Shown one piece after another: positions 8,452-16,658 of a DNA stretch of 64,000 nt; the stretch's first letter is position 1, and each line of letters opens with the position of its first letter. The stretch lies in contig NZ_JACWFE010000004.1 of NCBI RefSeq assembly GCF_019749375.1, forward strand, positions 370,133 through 434,132, read 5' to 3'. Below the pieces are notes generated by a model. It did not search any database. It was not told where the DNA came from and saw only the letters and a program-made list of their open reading frames with translations. The stretch is from Bacillus sp. S/N-304-OC-R1. Lineage in GTDB: Bacteria > Bacillota > Bacilli > Bacillales > Cytobacillaceae. The position numbers and the translations under genes are program-made.

Positions 8452-8976
8452 ATGGAGATTACAATTCAATGTTTACGAGATGAAGATGCATTAGAATTAT
8501 TCGAATTTGAACTTGAAAATCGCGAATACTTTGAAAAAATGGTACCAAGTCGTGGAGATGATTATTATAACTATGATACTTTCAAAATAAAACATAAATC
8601 ATTACTAGATGAACAAGCAGAAGGATTATCGTATTTTTACTTAATTAAAAATAAGAACGGTTCAATTCTTGGAAGAATGAACTTAGTAGATATCGATAAA
8701 TCCCAAATGCTAGGTCACTTAGGTTACCGAGTAGGTAAAGAGAATGTTGGAAAAGGGATTGCGAGTTCAGCATTAAAGTTATTATTGGAAAATATTACTG
8801 TTAACGAAGGTATTAAAAAAATTTTAGCGAAGACAACGACTATAAACACAGCGTCTCAGAAGGTTTTGGTGAAAAACGGATTTAAGCAGATAGAAACAAA
8901 TGAGGATGATGAAGCGTTTTATTTGAATGGAGAAAGTTTAACATTTCAATATTATAGCTGGAATAAATCAAGTTAA
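8452..8976 (+). CDS. GNAT family N-acetyltransferase (RimJ/RimL-like)
   Basis: The 174-residue protein has the RimJ/RimL pattern: LRDEDALELFEFELENREYF near the N-terminus, GHLGYRVGKENVGKGIASSA containing the acetyl-CoA loop (about residues 85-105), and NTASQKVLVKNGFK near the C-terminus. Such enzymes acetylate protein N-termini or small amines. The start has a modest GGCGGTGAT site. A CcpA cre-like sequence (8419-8432) just upstream might repress it, but the match is imperfect. The acceptor substrate cannot be told from sequence. Confidence 0.87.
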   Translation: MEITIQCLRDEDALELFEFELENREYFEKMVPSRGDDYYNYDTFKIKHKSLLDEQAEGLSYFYLIKNKNGSILGRMNLVDIDKSQMLGHLGYRVGKENVGKGIASSALKLLLENITVNEGIKKILAKTTTINTASQKVLVKNGFKQIETNEDDEAFYLNGESLTFQYYSWNKSS

Positions 8977-8979
8977 AAA

Positions 8980-8999
8980 ACGGACCTTTTTAGGTCCGT
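8980..8999 (-). terminator. Terminator of the YitT-family gene
   Basis: ACGGACCT (8980-8987) and AGGTCCGT (8992-8999) form a tight hairpin with a 4-base loop. On the minus strand it is followed by TTTTTT, so it mainly ends the gene at 9020-9646. Confidence 0.8.
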
Positions 9000-9019
9000 A
9001 TATATGCAATTGGATCATA

Positions 9020-9646
9020 TTAACTTGCCATCATTGTTCTTTTGTTTGAATGATTAATTTCTTTATTTTTAACAGCTAGATAACTAGCTTCGATTTTATT
9101 TTTAAACATGCTAATGATACTTGATGTAAGTATAATGGAAAGAACAGATAGAATACCTTTGATAAACCCAATAGAATAAAATCCGTAAAGCACGACGACA
9201 AATTCTAATATGAAATTTATCTTTCCAGGATTCCAATTTAACTTCTTCTGCAGGATTAAAGTCACGATGTTCGAACCGCCAAGTGAAGTACGATTCATAA
9301 ACATGATAGACAATCCGAATCCAAGGATAATACCTCCCAATATAGCACCAGCCAATGTAGGGACAGAAAAAGTTGGCAGCCAGTTGTCAATTCCAGTCAT
9401 AACAGACAATAATGTAACAGAAAGTATCGTTGTGATCGTAAAATTCCAACCCATTAACGTAACAGCTAATATATAAAATGGAATATTAACGAGGAAAAAC
9501 ACGAGCCCAAAAGGGAGACCAGATGCATAAGTTAATATCAATGACAGTCCACCAGTTCCTCCTGTCATGATTCCAGCATGTTTTAAAATAATTACGCCAA
9601 TACTTGTAATCAGACACCCTAATACAATAAATAATCCTCTTTTCAT
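9020..9646 (-). CDS. YitT/YczE family integral membrane protein
   Basis: The 208-residue protein has about six transmembrane helices with the family's glycine-rich segment GIMTGGTGGLSLILTY (about residues 26-41) and NRTSLGGSNIV near the middle. I chose the ATG at 9646 because AAGGAG lies six bases before it; an upstream in-frame ATG at 9697 lacks an RBS. This family has no settled biochemical role; transport is assumed. It is divergent from an Lrp/AsnC regulator with a 153-bp intergenic region, which suggests that regulator controls it. Confidence 0.82.
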   Translation of the reverse strand: MKRGLFIVLGCLITSIGVIILKHAGIMTGGTGGLSLILTYASGLPFGLVFFLVNIPFYILAVTLMGWNFTITTILSVTLLSVMTGIDNWLPTFSVPTLAGAILGGIILGFGLSIMFMNRTSLGGSNIVTLILQKKLNWNPGKINFILEFVVVLYGFYSIGFIKGILSVLSIILTSSIISMFKNKIEASYLAVKNKEINHSNKRTMMAS

Positions 9647-9799
9647 GATGTACTCCTTATTCACTATGTAAATTTCCCTTTTACATGATACAATCATTTT
9701 TACATGTTATATATGCAATAATGAATGCGTTTTACGTATTTAGTTTACAATATGAATTTAATTGAATTAAATACACTTCATTTAGAAAGGTAATTAAAA

Positions 9800-10240
9800 A
9801 TGGATAACATTGATATTGATTTACTGAAATTTTTACAAGAAGATGCCCGAATGACCGTTAGTGAATTGTCAAAGAAGTTATCATTGAGCCGTCCAAGCGT
9901 ATCTGAGAGATTGCATCGGTTGCAAGAACAAGGGATTATCGAAGGATTCGCTGCTAGGGTGTCCCCAGCCAAGATAGGAAGAGGGACACTTTTAATCATT
10001 CAAATCAGTGACTTAAAAGTTTCAGCGAAGGAATTTGAAGAGGTCATTGCTGGAGATGAAGATATTATCGAATGTCATCGAGTAACAGGGCATATTGGCT
10101 ATTTTATCAAGGCAGCTGTAACTGGGATGGATTCCTTACGTTTACTAGTTGATAAATTGATGCCGTTTGGAAACATCTATACTTCCATTGTTCTGACCTC
10201 TCCTGTGAAATTTCGTCCAATTTTGCCATCTGAGAATTAA
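9800..10240 (+). CDS. Lrp/AsnC family transcriptional regulator
   Basis: The 146-residue protein has an N-terminal winged helix (DIDLLKFLQEDARMTVSELS, about residues 4-60) and a C-terminal RAM/AsnC effector domain with the ECHRVTGHIGYFIKA segment. These proteins usually sense amino acids and often act on a neighbouring transporter gene. The divergent YitT-like membrane protein is the obvious candidate. AAAGG precedes the start. No effector can be named from sequence alone. Confidence 0.88.
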   Translation: MDNIDIDLLKFLQEDARMTVSELSKKLSLSRPSVSERLHRLQEQGIIEGFAARVSPAKIGRGTLLIIQISDLKVSAKEFEEVIAGDEDIIECHRVTGHIGYFIKAAVTGMDSLRLLVDKLMPFGNIYTSIVLTSPVKFRPILPSEN

Positions 10241-10483
10241 CGATAATTTAAAATCTTTGATGTGATTAAATGAGGTTACCATGACCGCAGAGAAGGGGAG
10301 AGTAATTACCAATTACATTTTTGCTCTGCTGATAAGCAGAAAGATATTGAAGCTTATACTAAATTTTATATTAAGATGTAATAGTATACCATCATTATAT
10401 GATAAAATATTTACAGGAAATTTACAGGGGAATATTAAGATAAAATACGAAAATTCTAATGTATCATAATAAAAGAGGTATTT

Positions 10484-11170
10484 ATGAAAGGAATTTTATA
10501 CTCAAAAGAATATTAAAGTTTACTATATTACAATGTTAATTATCATTGCGATTATGATAATGGGGATAGTTTTTAGTAAACCACTTAATGGTGAGCATTG
10601 GGGCGGTTTTATCTCACATATTGCACTTGTTGTCATTCTATCTGTTTGTTTATTACTTTATCCTAGATATGTAACCCATGCTTTTAGAATAATCATAATG
10701 ACAGTAGGGGCCGTTTACTTTTATACGCTTTTCATTTTATATCCAGATACGGAGATTTACTTCAATCATATGTACTATTGCATGATAATAATATTGAATT
10801 AAATGTGACAGATAATTGCTTTATCGCCGCAAACCACATAGAATTTAAACAATTATTAATCAATATTATTAAAAACGCCATCGAGGCTTCTGGCAATGGT
10901 GATTTGGTTAAAATAAATGCTGATATAAAGAATGATTTTGTTGAGATTAAAATAATTGATTATGGAAAAGGAATGTCAGAAGAAGAAGTTGGGTCTTTAG
11001 GCACCCCTTTTTACTCTTTAAAAAGTAAAGGGACTGGATTAGGAATGATGATTTGCTATAATATTGCAGCTAAATATAAAGGCACAATTGATTTTCAAAG
11101 TTCGAAAGGTGTAGGAACAACAGTAACTATTCTTTTTCCATCAGAGAATCATACAAGCGATCCTAAATAA
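10484..11170 (+). pseudogene. Sensor histidine kinase pseudogene (frameshift plus internal deletion)
   Basis: The ATG at 10484 follows AAGAGG, but one extra G at about 10490-10491 throws the frame off after two codons. Past it, the +1 frame reads a membrane sensor region with three or so hydrophobic segments, through 10750. There the frame shifts again into DLLQSYVLLHD, the linker just before the ATPase domain, so the HisKA phospho-acceptor region is missing. The remaining HATPase_c domain is intact: INIIKNAIEAS (N box), DYGKGMSEEE (G1) and GTGLGM (G2). The order matches sporulation-type orphan kinases. The ATPase fragment could still be translated from the TTG at 10778, but without the His domain it cannot signal. 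Confidence 0.85.
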
Positions 11171-11281
11171 TATGTCCTTATGACGATTCAAGATTATTTC
11201 TTATATCGGCTTTATATTTTGAGTGCAAAAGAATTAAATATTGATCCTTGTAGAAGAGACCCTAACAGATTAGGATACTCT

Positions 11282-11815
11282 TCATAGAAACAATCCCATT
11301 ATATACGTATTGTAATAAACCCCATTAATTAGATTATCTTTTTTAATAAGGCCTTCCTTTTCAAATCCAAGTTTTTCGTACAGTTCAATAGCATGAATAT
11401 TATCTTCTCTCGTTACTAAACTAATTTTGTTCGTTATGCCATTAGAGGCAGCCCATTGGATCAAACGCACCATCATTTCCGTACCTAAACCTTGCCCTAT
11501 AAATTGCTTACTAACAACGATCCCTAATGTTCCAACATGTTTCATTCTTACCTTCTGGCTAGAGGTGATGGATGCTATGCTTATTATTTCATCATCAATG
11601 GTTGCCAGTAATATGATAGAGTTCTGTTCCAGCCTTGTAGTTTCAATATACTCTTGATACTCTTCTGCATTTCGCTTAAATTCATCTTTCCCAAATGAAA
11701 GAAAATCAGTTTCCCCTCCAACAACATTATAGAAATCGATCATCCGTTGGGCATATTCTTTGGTTGCTTCTATTATCGTTACTTCATTTCCATCTCTTAA
11801 TCGAAATTTCATCAT
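11282..11815 (-). CDS. GNAT family N-acetyltransferase
   Basis: The protein has about 177 residues from the ATG at 11815; a longer form from 11890 is possible, but the extra 25 residues look unlike the family and neither start has a strong RBS. GIVVSKQFIGQGLGTEMMVR contains the acetyl-CoA-binding Q-x2-G-x-G/A-like loop, and NIHAIELYEKLGFEKEG is the typical C-terminal motif. The N-terminus KFRLRDGNEVTIIEA fits the PhnO/RimI-like GNAT group. The acceptor is unknown. Confidence 0.82.
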   Translation of the reverse strand: MMKFRLRDGNEVTIIEATKEYAQRMIDFYNVVGGETDFLSFGKDEFKRNAEEYQEYIETTRLEQNSIILLATIDDEIISIASITSSQKVRMKHVGTLGIVVSKQFIGQGLGTEMMVRLIQWAASNGITNKISLVTREDNIHAIELYEKLGFEKEGLIKKDNLINGVYYNTYIMGLFL

Positions 11816-12030
11816 ATCTATCAGCTGCTTTCTAGGTAGAATTAATACTAAAGTTATATTTGGTGTACAAGAAATACTGCTAGTATACATGATTTTATCA
11901 TTATCGGCATTAAAATGCGTATTATAAGGAATGAAATTTATAACTACATGGTAAATTTAAGAATAAGTGAAGAACAAATAGAAAATGCTATTTGAGTGAA
12001 GAGTATTAGTTCACATTAGGAGGTGCTGCC

Positions 12031-12522
12031 TTGTTCAATCAAATAGTGAAAGTTGTTCCTAATTTATTTACGATTGGAAATTTATTATGCGGGGTGCTTT
12101 CAATTACTTTTAATATGAGTGGTTTCTTAGAAGCAGCATCCATTTTTATATTCTTATCAGCTGTCTTTGATCTTCTAGATGGCAGGATTGCGAGGAAATT
12201 AAAGGTGAATAGTGAATTTGGCGTTGAATTGGATTCATTGGCGGATATAGTTAGTTTTGGAGTTGCGCCTGCACTTTTATTTCATTCAATTGCAGTACCA
12301 TCCATTTTTACATCACTTGCTTTTATTCTATTTCCAATAATGGGAGCATTACGTTTAGCGAAATTTAGTGTTAAACCAACTATTGGTTATTTTAAAGGGT
12401 TGCCTATTCCAGCGGCAGGACTGCCTTTGGCAGGGATGGGGCTATTTTCATATAGTAATGCCTGGATTACTTTAATCCTTGCAATCTTAATGGTAAGCCC
12501 AATTAGAGTGAAAAAAATTTAA
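12031..12522 (+). CDS. pssA: CDP-diacylglycerol-serine O-phosphatidyltransferase
   Basis: The 163-residue membrane protein carries the CDP-alcohol phosphotransferase signature D-G-x2-A-R-x8-G-x3-D-x3-D, seen as DGRIARKLKVNSEFGVELDS followed by LAD (about residues 50-72). The opening KVVPNLFTIGNLLCGVLSI is characteristic of bacterial PssA. The enzyme makes phosphatidylserine from CDP-diacylglycerol and serine at the membrane. The start is TTG with TTAGGAGG upstream. It is slightly shorter than B. subtilis PssA (about 177 residues). No psd gene is adjacent here. Confidence 0.88.
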   Translation: MFNQIVKVVPNLFTIGNLLCGVLSITFNMSGFLEAASIFIFLSAVFDLLDGRIARKLKVNSEFGVELDSLADIVSFGVAPALLFHSIAVPSIFTSLAFILFPIMGALRLAKFSVKPTIGYFKGLPIPAAGLPLAGMGLFSYSNAWITLILAILMVSPIRVKKI

Positions 12523-12651
12523 CTTTTTATGAGAAAAGCTAAAACCTGTTAAAACCAAGGTAAGTAGGTCCGATAACGTGGTGAAGACCCAAAATTACAA
12601 GTTAAATAACATACGAATTAACAATACAAATTAACATTGTAAATAGCACAC

Positions 12652-12681
12652 AAAAAAGCTTGAAAAACTCCAAGCTTTTTT
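12652..12681 (+). terminator. Terminator-like hairpin inside element B
   Basis: An 11-bp perfect stem (12652-12662 with 12671-12681) around AAGCTTG with flanking A and T runs. It probably ends pssA transcription and corresponds in position to the hairpin at 6056-6095 in element A. Confidence 0.65.
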
Positions 12682-12808
12682 CACTTTAAGGGGAAATGTT
12701 GCTTATTTAATTAAAGCTCCTATTTGTTGAAGGGGGAAAATCTATTTATGCTAAAGAACGTCCCTGACTTTTTATATACAATGTCTTGTCCTTAATTAGT
12801 AACCAGCA

Positions 12809-12999
12809 AAATAAGCGGAAATTTTCCCGTTAAATGCAGAATAGAGCTCGTTTTGGGGTAAATAAGGGGAACTTTTCCGTTAATTCAAAGAAAAATCCCC
12901 CGTTTTTTCAATTTTTGAGTAAATAGGCGGAATTTCTCCGCCTATTTAAGCTTAATTTTTTAAAATTTTTAATTAGGAGGAATTTTTCCGTCTATTTAT
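12809..12999 (+). repeat. Array of four imperfect palindromes (element B)
   Basis: Units of the type AATAAGCGGAA...TTCCGTTAA lie at about 12809-12834, 12857-12885, 12918-12950 and 12969-12999, with centres spaced about 50, 63 and 51 bp. The third unit is the most symmetrical (AAATAGGCGGAA pairing with TTCTCCGCCTATTT). The array is the reverse-complement relative of 6150-6338. Confidence 0.65.
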
Positions 13000-13689
13000 C
13001 AGATTGGGGCTTAACCTGGTTCCCAAACTGATAAGAACAGGCCCTATTAATCCTAGATGCGGAAATAGCAGCATTTTATCAACCAGATGAGAAACACTAA
13101 CCACCTTCTTAAACAAACTGTCCGTTGGTTGAAGAATTTAATAAACTATATTTTACCATAAAAGTATTTTTCTCAAAATAAGAGAGAAATTGAAAAGCAA
13201 AATAACAACAATAAAATATCACCCTAATGCCAATGATGACTACTACTGCTATTGTCAAGATGCAATTAAGGGTTTATTTGCTATAATGTTTTGCGTTTAT
13301 TTTCATTAAAATCATTGTAATACCTACGAAAATATAGATGCTATTTACTGTGCTAATATGTATGCAACCATATGCTATTTACAATGTTTCTCCACAAAAA
13401 CCGAACTACTTAAAACTAAGGGGATAGCTTTTTTCTATTTTGGTTTTTGAATAATTGTGGGATGTATATTCTTTTAGTAAAAGAATTGAGCTTGATGTAA
13501 GAGGGGAGTAGGAAACATTTTTGTCCTTAAGCAGTTGTACACAATTCAAAACCTGAAAATTTGTTGATCAATCCAAAATTTATCCGCGAATGTCATAAAA
13601 AAAATTAAAAATTCAGGACATAAACCCAAGAATTTATCCCAATTATGCATATGCTCTAGTGTAAAAAGAAATGGGGAGGAAGATAGCGT

Positions 13690-13956
13690 ATGTATTATGC
13701 CATTGATGAGAGAATTTATCCAGGTATGGGTTTAGGAGGTCCAGGTTCAGGTTTTGGTTATGCACCGGGTCTAGGTTTAGGAGGTCCAGGTTCAGGGTTT
13801 GGTTATGCTCCTGGGTTAGGTTTTGGTGGTCCGGGTTCAGGTTTTGGCTATGGTCCTGGAATGGGGTTTGGCGCTCCAGGATATGGATGGGGCTATCCAT
13901 ACCATCACCATTACCCATATCACCACCATTACTATCCATACCACTCCCATTATTAA
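13690..13956 (+). CDS. Gly-rich tandem-repeat protein with His/Tyr-rich tail, probable spore coat protein
   Basis: The 88-residue protein contains about three and a half copies of a 15-residue unit, GGPGSGFGYAPGLGL, encoded by a 45-bp DNA repeat. It ends in a tail of YPYHHH-type clusters with twelve His in the last 24 residues. GGGGAGGAAG precedes the ATG, and a strong terminator follows at 14000-14040. No enzymatic domain is present. Low-complexity Gly/Pro/Tyr proteins with His-rich tails are common among Bacillus coat and exosporium proteins, and other spore genes lie 2 kb downstream. The spore role is inference; metal binding by the tail is plausible. Confidence 0.6.
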   Translation: MYYAIDERIYPGMGLGGPGSGFGYAPGLGLGGPGSGFGYAPGLGFGGPGSGFGYGPGMGFGAPGYGWGYPYHHHYPYHHHYYPYHSHY

Positions 13957-13999
13957 GATTTACAGATAAAAATGTTAAAATCTGAATGAAGTGAACAAT

Positions 14000-14040
14000 G
14001 AAACAGGCGTTTTTCTATAATTTGTAGAAGCGCCTGTTTC
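14000..14040. terminator. Terminator after the Gly-rich gene
   Basis: GAAACAGGCG (14000-14009) pairs with CGCCTGTTTC (14031-14040) and is followed by TTATTA. The convergent flavin hydroxylase gene ends 65 bp further on. Confidence 0.75.
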
Positions 14041-14105
14041 TTATTAGGGAATATTAATTTTTAAATCAAACAATAATTCATCTTAACCAAAGTAAGAATG
14101 CATTC

Positions 14106-15554
14106 CTAATTATTTAGGTTTAAAAATCTGTTAATCTCTTCAACATATTTATCTTTTTTATAGTTTCTATATAAGCCACTTGCTAAGCGAACTGGATCAC
14201 CGAAAAAGTATCTTTCATATTGAGTCTCTCTTGTACCAAATGAACTCATTGTGAGATCCCAAGCCAAACGAAAAATTTTAACCCGATCCTCAGCAATCTT
14301 GCTTGTTCCTTGAAGATATCTTTCTAAATCTGACTTAATATCAGAATCAAAGTCTTTTTGTGTAGGTAATGAAACCATCCCGCTGGCCCCAATAAGTTGG
14401 ATAATTTCGCAGAAGCGGGGATAAATTTTTGGAAAGATGACACTGGCAACATGTAACGGTATTATGCTGGGACGCATAATGCCAAACTGATCAGTTTCTG
14501 CATCATTTTCGGACTTCTCTAGCAGCGCCTTCATCGTTTCAAGACCAATTATGATTTCGGAAAGCTTTTCTTGAATATGCCCATACTCACCAACATTAAT
14601 TGTCTCGACAATAAGTTCAGCAACTCCTAAGATAAATTCAGTTTTTACAATTTGTCTTGTAACGACTTGATGGTATGCAAAGTTTTGAAAGGAACCATAA
14701 TTCAAAAAGTCGGCTGCAACCTCAATATTATTATAAAAAAACACTCGATCCCATGGCACAATTACATTGTCAAACACGACAATAGAATCCATTTCCTCAT
14801 ATCTTGAACTAAGAGGATGATTAAATAGAGAATCTCCTCCAACAAAAGACTCTCTGCAAATGAATTTTAATCCCTTTGTATTAGAAGGGATAGAAAAGGC
14901 GAACGCATCTTCTTTTTCAGAGAATAATAAACTTGGGGAAGAAATGATTATTAATTCATCAGTTAAACCGCCTTGAGTAGCTAGAAGGCGGGCACCCATA
15001 ATGACTATTCCTTTTTCGTTTGTATCAATAACCCTAGCAGATATTGGATCCGAAGTGGATCCGAAATAATGCTGAGAACGATTTATTTGTGGAGTAATGA
15101 ATGTATGTGTAAACGAGAGATCTTGCTCCATTGCTCTTTCATAAAGGGATACGATATTTTCAGGAAAGGAATTTTCTCTACCTTGTAAAATAGACGCAGA
15201 AGAGGCAAAGCTCATGAGAGCAGTATTCATATAATCTGGACTTCTTCCCAGCATTCCATGGGTACTTTTAGCCCAATGCTGAATCATTTTTCTCCTTCTC
15301 TTTAAATCTGCCTTTGACTTTGGCTGTAAATATGAAAGTCCAATAGGCTCGTTTTTATTAGGTAAAATGAAAGTCATTTCATCTATAATGCTAGGATCAT
15401 TTTGTAAATCATAAAGGGAAGCTTTTGACTGTAGGATCCCTTTAAAGGCAGGATGTTCTGAAATTTTCCCGCTTACTTTATCACCATCTAACCAAATTTC
15501 ATTCTCCATTTTATCTAACCGTTCAATAAAGTTTTCCCCGTTAATGATTCCCAT
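14106..15554 (-). CDS. 4-hydroxyphenylacetate 3-hydroxylase (HpaB) family flavin monooxygenase
   Basis: The 482-residue protein matches the HpaB/PvcC oxygenase component family (usually 480-520 residues; compare B. subtilis YoaI). It has the N-terminal helical domain, FTHTFITPQINRSQHYFGS, the VVFDNVIVPWDRVFFYNN segment, and a C-terminal helical bundle with LIGASGMVSLPTQKDF. These enzymes hydroxylate phenols using FADH2 supplied by a separate reductase, which is not encoded here. An AAAAGGAG site serves either the ATG at 15554 or the in-frame TTG at 15560. A hairpin separates it from the gerP-like cluster. Confidence 0.87.
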   Translation of the reverse strand: MGIINGENFIERLDKMENEIWLDGDKVSGKISEHPAFKGILQSKASLYDLQNDPSIIDEMTFILPNKNEPIGLSYLQPKSKADLKRRRKMIQHWAKSTHGMLGRSPDYMNTALMSFASSASILQGRENSFPENIVSLYERAMEQDLSFTHTFITPQINRSQHYFGSTSDPISARVIDTNEKGIVIMGARLLATQGGLTDELIIISSPSLLFSEKEDAFAFSIPSNTKGLKFICRESFVGGDSLFNHPLSSRYEEMDSIVVFDNVIVPWDRVFFYNNIEVAADFLNYGSFQNFAYHQVVTRQIVKTEFILGVAELIVETINVGEYGHIQEKLSEIIIGLETMKALLEKSENDAETDQFGIMRPSIIPLHVASVIFPKIYPRFCEIIQLIGASGMVSLPTQKDFDSDIKSDLERYLQGTSKIAEDRVKIFRLAWDLTMSSFGTRETQYERYFFGDPVRLASGLYRNYKKDKYVEEINRFLNLNN

Positions 15555-15858
15555 TTTCAACCTGCTCCTTTTGGTGTAATAAATGTACGAAATTTGTTAG
15601 TAACATTTTATTGAAAAAACTAGAAGCCTGTTCTTATTGGAAAAGCCTTGTTTTTAAATTGGGTAAATGCTTGAATAATTACCTACCTATTCAAATAAAT
15701 ACGCATTGACTTGCGTTGGATAAGAGGGGAGAGAATATGATTATTTCAGATAGTTAGAAATCGGAGTTTATTTGAATATAAAGATAAAGACCTCAATAAA
15801 AGTCTAATTGAGGTCGGTAATTGGAACAGTTATTTTTGATATTGATATCTTTTGGAAA
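15555..15858. other. Intergenic region
   Basis: About 300 bp between the HpaB-family gene and the gerP-like cluster. It holds the hairpin at 15789-15815 and otherwise shows no recognisable gene. Confidence 0.6.
15789..15815 (-). terminator. Terminator after the gerP-like cluster
   Basis: A perfect 9-bp stem (GACCTCAAT with ATTGAGGTC) with a T-rich run on the minus strand lies 43 bp beyond the last gerP-like stop codon. Confidence 0.7.
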
Positions 15859-16095
15859 TTATATTACACTGGTTTTGGCAGACGTGCTATCAAGAACATC
15901 AGGGTCTACAACAGAGGAGATTGGAACATTAAGTGGACATAGATCGCCATTTACTTCTCCAATTCCTTGGTTTCTTTTATATGAGAGAAACAGATCTACA
16001 TTTTGAAGAGATCCAGTCATAACAACCGATTCGTTATCTACTGCGTTAACCTTAATTGCTAAAACATTCATAACTACAGGTGAAAAAGAAAACAT
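15859..16095 (-). CDS. GerPA/GerPF-family spore protein (fourth of four)
   Basis: The 78-residue protein has the family pattern: a beta-rich N-terminus VMNVLAIKVNAVDNESVVMT, a central KRNQGIGEVNGD turn, and an acidic DPDVLDS motif near the end. GerP proteins are small sporulation proteins that help nutrient germinants cross the spore coat. It is the last of four tandem paralogues read in the same direction, each with its own RBS (here TAGGTAGG). It is closest in sequence to the preceding gene, from which it probably arose by duplication. Confidence 0.75.
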   Translation of the reverse strand: MFSFSPVVMNVLAIKVNAVDNESVVMTGSLQNVDLFLSYKRNQGIGEVNGDLCPLNVPISSVVDPDVLDSTSAKTSVI

Positions 16096-16137
16096 TTTAC
16101 CACCTACCTAATTATCTTTATTTAAAAAACCTGTCCC

Positions 16138-16371
16138 TTAAATAAAACTATACTTTGCAGAAGGACTATCACTAAAATCGCTATCTGCCACAATAGAGTT
16201 GGTAAGAAGCATTGGAGAAAAATCCCCATTTTGTTCCCCGATACCTTGACTTCTTTTATAGGAGACAAATACATCAATATGTTGGCTGGGACCCATATTA
16301 ACAACGGCTGAATGGTCGATCGCGTTGATTTTAAAAACAATCATATTGATTGTAACTGGTGCAAAATACAT
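16138..16371 (-). CDS. GerPA/GerPF-family spore protein (third of four)
   Basis: The 77-residue protein begins MYFAPVTINMIVFKINAIDH and shares VFVSYKRSQGIGEQNGDFSP with its downstream neighbour at 15859 (LFLSYKRNQGIGEVNGDLCP). The acidic DSDFSDSPSA stretch corresponds to the family's DPDV-D motif. TGGGGAGGAG precedes the ATG. It belongs to the same four-gene transcription unit. The role in coat permeability is inferred from the family. Confidence 0.75.
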   Translation of the reverse strand: MYFAPVTINMIVFKINAIDHSAVVNMGPSQHIDVFVSYKRSQGIGEQNGDFSPMLLTNSIVADSDFSDSPSAKYSFI

Positions 16372-16415
16372 ATGAACTCCTCCCCAAAAAATATTGATGC
16401 ATCAAAATTATGATG

Positions 16416-16646
16416 TTACTTATTAATTTTAACGGATGCCTGGTCCGAAATATCTTCATCGAGAACATAATGCCAATTAAAAGCGCGAATAGTGTTATCC
16501 CCGTGCTGCTGGCCGAATCCTTGCGTTTTTTTGCCATTCACATTTCTCCCTATTTTCTGTGTAGAGCCAAAAGAAATAGCACCTAAATGATCTAGATTAT
16601 TGACCTTAAATGAATCAATCTGAATACTTGTCGGTTTAAAAAACAT
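16416..16646 (-). CDS. GerPA/GerPF-family spore protein (second of four)
   Basis: The 76-residue protein starts MFFKPTSIQIDSFKVNNLDH and contains GKKTQGFGQQHGDNT, the counterpart of the G-x-G-x2-GD turn in the other three, then DEDISDQAS. AAAGGAGAAGGG precedes the ATG. It is only 12 bp after the first gene of the cluster. Sequence identity to its neighbours is lower than between genes three and four, so it is an older duplicate. Confidence 0.72.
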   Translation of the reverse strand: MFFKPTSIQIDSFKVNNLDHLGAISFGSTQKIGRNVNGKKTQGFGQQHGDNTIRAFNWHYVLDEDISDQASVKINK

Positions 16647-16658
16647 TTCCCTTCTCCT

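Larger units (their letters stand above)
12566..13407. mobile_element. Non-coding MITE-like element B, related to element A
   Basis: The left end (12566-12587) matches the left end of element A at 19 of 22 positions. The right end (13386-13407), read inverted, matches element A's right end at 18 of 22. The order inside is the same: left end, AAGCTT-type hairpin (12652-12681), palindrome array, unassigned AT-rich DNA, right end. The array is inverted relative to element A. No coding frame is convincing. At 842 bp it is longer than element A because of extra sequence between array and right end. Confidence 0.62.

Noticed and set aside
10281..10469. 62-codon plus-strand frame upstream of the kinase pseudogene
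   Set aside because: No RBS or recognisable domain. Another frame over the same DNA looks equally like a random or decayed stretch.
13643..13939. 98-codon minus-strand frame opposite the Gly-rich gene
   Set aside because: It mirrors the 45-bp DNA repeat. The plus-strand gene has the RBS and the terminator.
15821..16006. 61-codon plus-strand frame
   Set aside because: It is antisense to a GerPA/GerPF-like gene and lacks any supporting feature.
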